In this document: one piece after another, positions 1-4,594 of the stretch
Layout of the letters: each line of letters begins with the position of its first letter
How positions within the stretch are numbered: position 1 is the first letter of the stretch
From: Acidobacteriota bacterium
Lineage (GTDB): Bacteria > Acidobacteriota > Terriglobia > Terriglobales > Acidobacteriaceae
Direction of reading: 5' to 3'
Length of the DNA: 5,132 nt
Assembly (NCBI GenBank): GCA_021799405.1
Contig: JAJZAL010000323.1
Coordinates: 1 to 5,132, forward strand
The notes under the pieces: model-generated
What the model was told of the DNA's origin: nothing
Seen by the model: only the letters and a program-made list of their open reading frames with translations
The model's database searches: none
Made by a program: the position numbers and the translations under genes

Positions 1-307
1 TCTCGCAGCGCGATTCCTTCCGGTAGTGATCGAGCAGGCCGTTGAGGCTCTCGACGACCTCGTAACGAAACTGCAGCCGCATACTCTGTTCCGGCATGGC
101 CCGGAGAAGGGATTCAAGAACGCTCTTTGCTTCATTGCGCTCATCGTCATCGCCGAAATAGGTCATGGCACCGGCAACGCGGAATCCGGCAACATAGCAC
201 CCGTCCGTGCGAACCATCACGTTATCGAGAAAATCGCGGATCTTCAGCAGTTCGCATACCGCCGGGTCTTCAAGAGAGCGTTCATGCTGTGCGCGGGTTT
301 TGGGCAT
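1..307 (-). CDS. VirB4/TraC-type T4SS ATPase, N-terminal fragment
   Basis: This gene is cut by the left window edge; 102 codons are visible, starting at the ATG at 307-305. VirB4-family proteins are large ATPases that power pilus assembly and substrate transfer at the inner membrane. The fragment has no Walker motif, because that lies in the missing C-terminal part. The call rests on the N-terminal pattern, where residues 33-52 read RTDGCYVAGFRVAGAMTYFG, followed by SVLESLLRAMPEQSMRLQF at about 62-80. This matches the N-terminal domain I know from VirB4-like proteins of conjugative elements. It also directly follows a VirB3-like gene, the usual VirB3-VirB4 order. Its ATG shares one base with the preceding stop (TGATG), so translation is probably coupled. 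The family is fairly certain; the exact subfamily is not. Confidence 0.75.
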   Translation of the reverse strand, partial: MPKTRAQHERSLEDPAVCELLKIRDFLDNVMVRTDGCYVAGFRVAGAMTYFGDDDERNEAKSVLESLLRAMPEQSMRLQFRYEVVESLNGLLDHYRKESRCE

Positions 308-663
308 CAGTCCGCCTCCATGTTGTCGGAATCCGTGAGGAAATCCGATGTGAGCTTGCGATCCCGGGCGCAGCCGCAGTACGCCCGCGGCAGCCCGTAG
401 TACGTCACCAGATCGAGCAGGTAGCCGCGCGGCTTGCCGTACTTGAACACCACCAGACCGGGCACGCCGAGAACCAGCACCATCAGCATCAGGAACCAGT
501 TCATGGGCAGAAAGAACATGTAGCGGTTGGGGAAGACAAACTGCCCGACCAGCATGGCGATAGCGCAGGCCATCGCGAGAAAGAGCATGTCCTCAAGCTC
601 AAGGCCCAGCATCGTGACCTTGGCGTGCAGATTCCTCGATACCGGACTCATCCGTAAGGTCAT
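307..663 (-). CDS. VirB3/TraL-like inner-membrane T4SS protein
   Basis: This 118-aa protein has two hydrophobic segments close together, about residues 26-44 and 50-74. They are followed by a basic, aromatic tail containing FKYGKPRGYLLDLVTYYG and LPRAYCG (about 73-97). VirB3/TraL proteins are short, with two membrane helices near the N-terminus and a cytoplasmic tail, and they work with VirB4 at the inner membrane. Length, topology and position immediately upstream of the VirB4-like gene all agree. The start is the ATG directly after the stop of the preceding gene (TAAATG on the coding strand), with a G-rich ribosome-binding stretch GGGGGTGG just before it. A second in-frame ATG at codon 5 is possible. 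The assignment rests on topology and context, as sequence similarity within this family is weak. Confidence 0.65.
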   Translation of the reverse strand: MTLRMSPVSRNLHAKVTMLGLELEDMLFLAMACAIAMLVGQFVFPNRYMFFLPMNWFLMLMVLVLGVPGLVVFKYGKPRGYLLDLVTYYGLPRAYCGCARDRKLTSDFLTDSDNMEAD

Positions 664-1122
664 TTACGCCACCCCCGCCGTCCCGGCCGCGATGAAGTGC
701 TCCATCAGGCGCATCAGGCCCGACACGCATAAGCAGGCCCCGCCGGCGACAAAATGCCTGATCCAGTCGTCGCCGATATAGAGCCGCTCGAAGAATCCGC
801 CCAGCCCGAGCACGGCGCGTGCAATCTCGATTCCTCCGTAGACAGGAAGAATCACATTGCCAACCCAGTCGGCGAGGCAGAGAATCGCCGCCCAGTACTG
901 CGTCGTTCCCGAGCCCTGGCTCGCGAAGTCCTCGGCCAGCCTCAGAAGACCGGAGACCGACAAGGCACTCATCGTCCCGGCGATGTAGGGCTCGATGTGG
1001 TAGCCGCGCGAATACTTGAAGATGCCAAGAGCCAGAATCAGCACGGCGAGTATGGGCATGACAGCATTGCCCACCCAGTTGGTCAGCCCCAGCATCCCGG
1101 CGTCGAATGAGCCGCCATTCAT
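664..1122 (-). CDS. Two-module VirB2-like membrane protein (tandem pilin-like fusion)
   Basis: This is a 152-aa membrane protein with an internal duplication. Residues 11-69 begin LGLTNWVGNAVMP and end LSVSGLLRLAEDFASQG. Residues 81-147 begin LCLADWVGNVILP and end LCVSGLMRLMEHFIAAG. Each half has a hydrophobic helix, a charged loop with basic residues, and a second helix. The same module occurs once in the pilin candidate at 2318-2698, where the matching ends read NWLCNVICP and ICVSGILRLIEYFIAQG. No signal peptide is seen. I infer that it is a fused pilin-like dimer that sits in the inner membrane or joins the pilus or its base; the function is unproven. Its ATG overlaps the previous stop (ATGA), with GAGGTGAG as the ribosome-binding site. 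It abuts the VirB3-like gene, the place where a pilin gene often sits in T4SS operons. Confidence 0.7.
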   Translation of the reverse strand: MNGGSFDAGMLGLTNWVGNAVMPILAVLILALGIFKYSRGYHIEPYIAGTMSALSVSGLLRLAEDFASQGSGTTQYWAAILCLADWVGNVILPVYGGIEIARAVLGLGGFFERLYIGDDWIRHFVAGGACLCVSGLMRLMEHFIAAGTAGVA

Positions 1123-1394
1123 GCCTCACCTCGCGTTTCGGTTGCTGTTGCTGTCGGGACGGATGTGCCGGGATTTTCGGGGATGATCAAAACTGCCAGT
1201 CGTCCGCCCCACCTCCACAAACGACGTGCAACTCGGACAACGACGAAAATCTCGACGACCAGGCAAAAAGCTGCTACGGCAATCCCAAATACAAGTCGCG
1301 CGGCTTCAAAGTGGAGCGCAGCGGAGAGCAGGAGGACGAGCAACAGTCCTTCCAGGACGAACACAGCGGATTGCAATAGCAGGCGGTAGTTCAT
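1119..1394 (-). CDS. Small two-helix membrane protein of unknown function
   Basis: I do not recognise this 91-aa protein. It has two strong hydrophobic stretches, about residues 8-28 and 33-54. A basic patch follows (RVARRLWRWGGR, about 54-65), and then a Pro/Thr-rich hydrophilic tail. The basic patch after the second helix suggests that this side faces the cytoplasm. A longer reading frame starts at 1451, but the ATG at 1394 is preferred. That ATG overlaps the stop of the upstream gene (ATGA) and has GGAGGAG about 8 nt upstream. It also lies between two genes joined by the same type of overlap. It does not show the WVGN...VSG module of its neighbours. It is probably an accessory membrane subunit of this T4SS, inferred from position only. 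Confidence 0.65.
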   Translation of the reverse strand: MNYRLLLQSAVFVLEGLLLVLLLSAALHFEAARLVFGIAVAAFCLVVEIFVVVRVARRLWRWGGRLAVLIIPENPGTSVPTATATETRGEA

Positions 1395-1627
1395 TGCAGG
1401 GACTCCTCCCTCGTGCAAAGTCCGACGCAGAGATTGGGGTATTGTGGCCACCTGATGTGCAACTTGGAATTTGCGAGAAAATCCGGTGGCCAGTCATCAG
1501 GGCGCGACAGCGCCACTGATCCCCCTTCGATACGGGGCAGCGAAACAGGGGTCTGCGCCGCGTCGCTGAAGAAGGCCGCGAGACAAAGCAGGAGCGCACC
1601 GAGAATCTCAACTACATGGCGCTTCAC
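1391..1627 (-). CDS. Small exported protein of unknown function, GTG start
   Basis: This 78-aa product has an N-terminal signal-peptide pattern. A basic start (MKRH) is followed by a hydrophobic core (ILGALLLCLAAFF) and a likely cleavage site after SDA, near residue 23. The mature part is about 55 residues, hydrophilic, with several Pro and Trp and two Cys in NLCVGLC. Those two Cys could form a disulfide or bind a ligand in the periplasm. It lacks a proper lipobox, so a lipoprotein is unlikely. A longer reading frame starts at 1714, but the GTG at 1627 is preferred. It overlaps the upstream TGA (GTGA), follows a GGGGGTGA ribosome-binding stretch, and puts the signal peptide at the N-terminus. 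I do not recognise the family. Its place among T4SS genes suggests a periplasmic accessory role, which is inference. Confidence 0.65.
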   Translation of the reverse strand: MKRHVVEILGALLLCLAAFFSDAAQTPVSLPRIEGGSVALSRPDDWPPDFLANSKLHIRWPQYPNLCVGLCTREESLQ

Positions 1628-2310
1628 AGGTTCACCCCCGCGAAATGCGTCACCAGCGCCCAGATCCCGCTGACACACAGGAAGGCGAGGCCGCTCGCCG
1701 CGAGAGCACCCCACGGGCGATGCCGCACGTGATTGAGAATCGCCGCTGAAAGGGCAAGGCCCCCTACGATTGGGCTGATCCGGTTGGCGGCATATCCGAA
1801 CATGCTCATCAGCATGTCAGTCATTCCATAGGCGTCGCCGGTCTGCATCCAGCTTCCGGTCGCGAGGTTGTAAAACCCCTGCACGCCAAGAAGAAACAAC
1901 GCCGCGATGATCGAAGCCAAAGGGTTGTAGCCCTGGCTCATGTCGAGAACCGCCTTGAATACGAGCGAGGCCGCGACCACTGGGACGATATGTCCGATCA
2001 GAACGTCGCTGACGAAGTCGTTGGTGACCCGCTCGATACCGGCGGTGTACGGCGCACCGGTCGCGCCGGCAATGACGAGTTGTTGCGCTCCGGGAACCGA
2101 CTCCTGAGCCAGCCAATGGCTTACCCCTGGAAGAGTCAGAAGAAAGCAGCCCCACAGCAACCACTTCAGAAAGCCGCCACTGGCCTCAAAGTTCATTCCC
2201 CCTTCCGAGCGCAGCCTCATGCCCGCCATCACGAACGCGCCCAGCGACGCCGGGATGGCGAGATCCATGAGAAGCCCGAGAATGGCTCTGAAGACCAGTG
2301 GCGCCTGCAT
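1624..2310 (-). CDS. Three-module VirB2-like polytopic membrane protein
   Basis: This 228-aa protein has about six hydrophobic segments and reads as three repeats of the two-helix module found in the pilin candidate. The repeats lie at about residues 7-70, 96-152 and 166-224. The third is the clearest: ANRISPIVGG, then a basic VRHR loop, then LCVSGIWALVTHFAG, matching the LCVSG ending of the two-module protein. The module's proline falls at P20, P110 and P180. The distance to the closing glycine (G62, G145, G215) is 42, 35 and 35 residues. The first two repeats have diverged and are recognised mainly by spacing and hydrophobicity. No cleavable signal peptide is obvious. Its ATG is 7 nt after the pilin stop, with AGGTGG overlapping that TAG. 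It could instead be an unrelated channel-like T4SS membrane protein, so the fused-pilin reading is inference. Confidence 0.65.
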   Translation of the reverse strand: MQAPLVFRAILGLLMDLAIPASLGAFVMAGMRLRSEGGMNFEASGGFLKWLLWGCFLLTLPGVSHWLAQESVPGAQQLVIAGATGAPYTAGIERVTNDFVSDVLIGHIVPVVAASLVFKAVLDMSQGYNPLASIIAALFLLGVQGFYNLATGSWMQTGDAYGMTDMLMSMFGYAANRISPIVGGLALSAAILNHVRHRPWGALAASGLAFLCVSGIWALVTHFAGVNL

Positions 2311-2317
2311 AAACCAC

Positions 2318-2698
2318 CTACCCGATTGCCTGGCCTTGTGCGATGAAGTACTCGATAAGCCGCAGGATGCCGGAAACGCAGATCAAACCGCCTGCGGTCA
2401 TGGCGGAAGGGAGCCAGCTGCGGCCACTGCGCCACTGAAGGATGGTTGCGACGACGGCGATACCGGCGCCCACCGGGCAGATCACGTTGCAAAGCCAGTT
2501 GACGGCGTTGAGAAACGCACCTTCCGGCTGCGCCGCGGTCTGGCCCTGGACGGCCTGGCCCATCGCCGGCGTGGTGCCGAGGTTTTGAGCCAGGCTGGCG
2601 CAGGGCGCCAGAACGGCCGCTCCGATACAGGAAGCGAGCAGGAACGCCAGCACCTGCTTGCGTCCGGCGCGCACTGTTCGCATGAACGACTGGATCAT
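2318..2698 (-). CDS. VirB2/TrbC-like pilin candidate
   Basis: This 126-aa protein is the first gene of the T4SS operon. It starts with a long signal sequence: a basic region (RTVRAGRKQ), a hydrophobic core at about 17-32, and a probable cleavage after SLA at residue 37. A polar Gln/Ala-rich stretch follows. Two membrane helices come next, at about 69-88 and 97-118, separated by a short basic loop (WRSGRSW). This is the layout of VirB2/TrbC major pilins, whose mature form is a small two-helix protein with a positively charged loop. The module motifs are NWLCNVICP and ICVSGILRLIEYFIAQG. The start is fixed by AAGGAGG seven bases upstream. An internal ATG at codon 6 has no comparable site. No head-to-tail cyclisation signal could be judged by eye. 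Confidence 0.72.
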   Translation of the reverse strand: MIQSFMRTVRAGRKQVLAFLLASCIGAAVLAPCASLAQNLGTTPAMGQAVQGQTAAQPEGAFLNAVNWLCNVICPVGAGIAVVATILQWRSGRSWLPSAMTAGGLICVSGILRLIEYFIAQGQAIG

Positions 2699-2705
2699 GG
2701 ACTTG

Positions 2706-2726
2706 CCTCCTTGACGGGAAACCGTC
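2706..2726 (-). promoter_or_regulatory. Strong Shine-Dalgarno with adjacent 5-bp leader hairpin
   Basis: On the minus strand, AAGGAGG (2712-2706) lies 7 nt before the pilin ATG and is the strongest ribosome-binding site of the operon. Directly upstream is a perfect 5-bp inverted repeat, GACGG/CCGTC at 2713-2717 and 2722-2726, with a 4-nt loop. In the transcript the hairpin would end one base before the Shine-Dalgarno. It could limit ribosome access or stabilise the 5' end, but it is short and may have no role. Confidence 0.5.
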
Positions 2727-2916
2727 GCCGAAGAAAATCACACGGTTTGTCGATTCGTGCAAACGAGCGACTACGGCTTGCCCAAATGTCCTATGGACCG
2801 ATGTCACGATGGGCGCATGAAGAAGATCGACCTGATTCCGTCTATAAGGGTGATCTGATTTAGCTTCTTATAAGGATGGTGTGGCGGGCATCGAATTCGG
2901 GAGACGTAGCCCCCGA

Positions 2917-2974
2917 GTTTTTCGACAGAAGCCTGGTACGCAGCTTTTCTCCTTTCGAAAAACCTCATCGTCGG
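2917..2974. repeat. 58-bp palindromic direct repeat, copy 1
   Basis: This segment matches 4495-4552 in the same orientation at 52 of 58 positions, with no gaps. All six differences are transitions (A/G or C/T), at 2924, 2928, 2938, 2951, 2961 and 2970. The repeat is itself palindromic: a perfect 9-bp stem, GTTTTTCGA (2917-2925) with TCGAAAAAC (2955-2963). Inside it a weaker inner stem pairs AGAAGC with GCTTTTCT. It lies between the divergent T4SS operon and the HEAT-like gene. It may be a REP- or MITE-like element or one end of an inserted segment; sequence alone does not decide. Confidence 0.85.
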
Positions 2975-3005
2975 CCCGGCACTCTCCCAGTTTGGCCACG
3001 CTTTG

Positions 3006-3092
3006 CTTAACTTGATATCGCTTGTAGCAGGCTATTGGCGCGGACGTTCGACTGTTTGGGCAGGGCACTGAGCCAGCTAACTTTGGGTTAAG
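3006..3092. repeat. Nested inverted repeats upstream of the HEAT-like gene
   Basis: Two inverted repeats share a centre. The outer pair is CTTAAC (3006-3011) with GTTAAG (3087-3092). The inner pair is TAGCAGGCT (3025-3033) with AGCCAGCTA (3071-3079), 8 of 9 pairing. Single-stranded, this could fold into one imperfect hairpin of about 87 nt with unequal internal loops (13 and 7 nt). The arrangement loosely recalls integron attC sites (outer R boxes, inner L boxes). However, the right outer box GTTAAGG breaks the GTTRRRY consensus, and the spacing is not canonical. It ends 47 bp before the start codon. Confidence 0.4.
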
Positions 3093-3112
3093 GTTGCCGG
3101 AGTCGGTACAAT
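3083..3112 (+). promoter_or_regulatory. Weak sigma70-type promoter candidate for the HEAT-like gene
   Basis: TACAAT at 3107-3112 is a good -10 hexamer. The best -35, TTGGGT at 3083-3088 with an 18-bp spacer, is weak. Transcription would begin near 3119, giving a leader of about 20 nt before the ATG at 3140. The -35 overlaps the right arm of the nested inverted repeat, so a protein binding there could affect transcription. This is a guess from spacing and hexamers only. Confidence 0.3.
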
Positions 3113-3139
3113 CATTGACGTAAAAAACGCAAATGACAA

Positions 3140-4402
3140 ATGAATACTGTCGAATATCAAAACGCACTCGACCTTGGGCTCGGCAGAGCCGTCCAGCACC
3201 TGCGCAACCATGACGGTCATCCCTATCGCGAAATCATTTTGGACGCTTGTCTACATAACAAGGCTTACGATCCACAGGTCGAGGGCAGCCGAGCGCGATA
3301 CATGCTCGACATCCTCCTCAGCTCTGGGGAAGCGTCGTTCTATGCCGATCGAGTCATTGGCTCGCTCTGGGATGAAGAACACGACTGGGATACGCCGCAG
3401 AGATACGGAATCACGAGGCTGTTGGCCCAAGGAGGAGACAATTCCGCCCGTGAAGCTATGTATTCGGCATTCACGGCTAAGCAACCATACGCGAGTGACA
3501 TTGCAGTCGAATTCATAAATCTCGACGGCATACAAGGCCTGATATTCGTGGCCAGCCAGATCGGCGGGCGGCTGGCGAGAAATGCCGATGATTGGGAAGA
3601 CGACTTCCTTCTGTCAATAGCGGGAGACGTTTGCGGCGAAGAAGTTGCGGTTACTGCACTCAAAGAGGCAGGCGCCACGGACCCAAACGTAAAGGCCTAC
3701 TTGGCTGCCGTCGAGAATAATCGGGATTTGCGGGCGAAGGCTCCGAGAACTGATCCGAAGACAATGTCCTACGATCAAATCCGGTCATGTATCGAGTCGA
3801 AACGTCAAATCGGCTTTCTAGCAGAATGGGCAAAATGGGCGAGCGATTCTGACCTGGAGCGTGCCGCGCACGACCTCATTAAGGAGAAGGACCTTGAAAA
3901 CCTGAAGTGGTTTCTCGTTCTGTTTAGAAAGAGGCATTTTCCGCTGGAAGTCGATCATCTGCTCAAGCTCTTGGAATTGCCAGACGGTCCTGTTCCATTT
4001 CATGCACTTCGAGCTCTCGCAAACATCGAAGACGAGCGTGTTCGGAAGCTCGCATTCGAAGTCCTCGAGATGGATTCAAGGCGCGGGTGGGCAATTGATC
4101 TGCTGGCCAGGAATTTCCGAGGCGGGGACCACGCAGTGGTGGAAGGTTGGTGCGATTCAGAACACAATCCGGGCATCGTCAATGCATTCGATCGGAGCCT
4201 GAGGGAGTTTTTTTCCGCCAATCCGAACGCGGAGATCGAGGTACGATTGCTTAACAAAATGTATGAGAAGGAACCTTGCGCCCATTGCCGCTCATACATT
4301 GTAGAGCGGTTGCTGAAGTTGGATAGCCTGAGTGAAAGGCTGAGGAGCGAATGCGAAGTTGACTCGTACGCAGACACAAGGTCATTGGTGAAGGCGCGTT
4401 AG
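3140..4402 (+). CDS. HEAT-like alpha-helical repeat protein of unknown function
   Basis: This 420-aa protein has no signal peptide, membrane helix or recognisable catalytic motif, so it is probably cytosolic. It is made of short amphipathic helix pairs. The HEAT-like pattern is clearest at about residues 235-330, with helices such as ERAAHDLIKEKDLENLKWFL, HLLKLLEL, FHALRALANIEDERVRKLAF and WAIDLLARNF. HEAT proteins usually act as binding scaffolds. An N-terminal block around residues 29-58 (YREIILDACLHN, then DPQVEGSRARYMLDIL) looks conserved to me, from memory of unnamed bacterial proteins. A CxxC occurs near residue 380 (EPCAHC). The start is the first in-frame ATG. It has no Shine-Dalgarno, and an overlapping out-of-frame ATG at 3133 opens only 26 codons. 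G+C is visibly lower than in the T4SS operon. With direct repeats on both sides and no operon partner, it looks like separately acquired cargo. Confidence 0.8.
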   Translation: MNTVEYQNALDLGLGRAVQHLRNHDGHPYREIILDACLHNKAYDPQVEGSRARYMLDILLSSGEASFYADRVIGSLWDEEHDWDTPQRYGITRLLAQGGDNSAREAMYSAFTAKQPYASDIAVEFINLDGIQGLIFVASQIGGRLARNADDWEDDFLLSIAGDVCGEEVAVTALKEAGATDPNVKAYLAAVENNRDLRAKAPRTDPKTMSYDQIRSCIESKRQIGFLAEWAKWASDSDLERAAHDLIKEKDLENLKWFLVLFRKRHFPLEVDHLLKLLELPDGPVPFHALRALANIEDERVRKLAFEVLEMDSRRGWAIDLLARNFRGGDHAVVEGWCDSEHNPGIVNAFDRSLREFFSANPNAEIEVRLLNKMYEKEPCAHCRSYIVERLLKLDSLSERLRSECEVDSYADTRSLVKAR

Positions 4403-4417
4403 GGTCGCGGCTAACGC
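4396..4417 (+). terminator. Stem-loop overlapping the HEAT-like gene stop codon
   Basis: There is a perfect 7-bp inverted repeat, GCGTTAG (4396-4402, ending with the stop codon TAG) and CTAACGC (4411-4417), around an 8-nt GC-rich loop. It is placed where a terminator would be, but no T-run follows, so intrinsic termination would be poor. It may instead protect the 3' end of the mRNA or be part of the repeat-rich boundary on this side of the gene. Confidence 0.35.
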
Positions 4418-4420
4418 TCT

Positions 4421-4489
4421 GGGGGCTTAACCACAGACACTGACCTTTGTAGAGTCTTCGTTTTTCCCGAGCGAGCCAGTTGGGCCCCC
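4421..4489. repeat. 11-bp inverted repeat between the convergent genes
   Basis: GGGGGCTTAAC (4421-4431) can pair with GTTGGGCCCCC (4479-4489) over all 11 positions in RNA, including two U-G wobbles, around a 47-nt loop. It lies between the convergent HEAT-like and Fic genes. The inner heptamers GCTTAAC and GTTGGGC fit the integron RYYYAAC/GTTRRRY consensus, but I see no complementary L boxes inside. A role as a transcription barrier is equally possible. Confidence 0.35.
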
Positions 4490-4494
4490 CGCTT

Positions 4495-4552
4495 GTTTTT
4501 CAACAAAAGCCTGGTGCGCAGCTTTTCTTCTTTCGAAAGACCTCATCATCGG
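4495..4552. repeat. 58-bp palindromic direct repeat, copy 2
   Basis: This is the second copy of the 58-bp repeat, exactly 1578 bp downstream of copy 1. Here the outer stem has decayed to GTTTTTCAA with TCGAAAGAC (one mismatch, one wobble). The inner stem is perfect: AAAAGC (4505-4510) with GCTTTT (4521-4526) around a 10-nt loop. It sits 42 bp beyond the stop of the Fic gene and 92 bp beyond that of the HEAT-like gene. In this copy it could act as a two-way terminator, but copy 1 is not at a gene end, so that cannot be its general role. Confidence 0.85.
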
Positions 4553-4594
4553 TTTAGGCATATTCAGATACGAACTTCCTCAGCGCCTTCCTGC

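Larger units (their letters stand above)
2699..3139. other. Divergent intergenic region between T4SS operon and HEAT-like gene
   Basis: This 441-bp stretch contains no convincing gene. From left to right it holds the T4SS leader (ribosome-binding site and hairpin) and an imperfect inverted repeat at 2750-2770 (TCGATTCGT / AACGAGCGA), which could be an operator. Then come two TATAAGG heptamers 26 bp apart (2843-2849 and 2869-2875), 58-bp repeat copy 1, a nested inverted repeat at 3006-3092, and a weak plus-strand promoter candidate. A promoter for the minus-strand operon must lie here or farther right, but I see no good -35/-10 pair. The best pair is TTGCAC then GATTTT with a 17-bp spacer (about 2762-2734), which is poor. 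A 54-aa minus-strand reading frame (2804-2968) has no nearby ribosome-binding site. Confidence 0.6.

Noticed and set aside
26..657. Plus-strand open frames opposite the VirB4- and VirB3-like genes
   Set aside because: They are antisense to genes supported by motifs, coupling and topology. Their products are low-complexity, rich in His, Arg and Gln, as expected from the reverse of GC-rich coding DNA.
664..1129. 176-aa minus-strand frame (599-1129) overlapping the two-module gene in another frame
   Set aside because: The product is Arg-rich and without helices, while the frame at 664-1122 encodes the repeated hydrophobic module and has coupled start and stop signals.
2219..2863. 214-aa plus-strand frame across the pilin gene and its leader
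   Set aside because: It is antisense to the pilin candidate, has no ribosome-binding site and is Arg/Gly/His-rich without any domain. The minus strand has a signal peptide and a strong Shine-Dalgarno.
2804..2968. 54-aa minus-strand frame starting in repeat copy 1 (MRFFERRKAAYQASVEKLGG...)
   Set aside because: There is no ribosome-binding site at a useful distance. The copy 2 counterpart (4427-4549, 40 aa) agrees only within the repeat and diverges right after it, so it is more likely a by-product of the repeat than a gene.
2868..3167. 99-aa minus-strand frame (with DDEVFRKEKSCVPGFCRK) through repeat copy 1
   Set aside because: The matching frame in copy 2 has a stop in the repeat (CGA to TGA), no start signal is convincing, and the frame begins inside the HEAT-like gene. 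The similarity comes from the DNA repeat.
2941..4530. CRISPR array or tRNA-type attachment site
   Set aside because: There are only two repeat copies, 1.5 kb apart, with no spacer series. I found no cloverleaf or tRNA 3' end in either copy.
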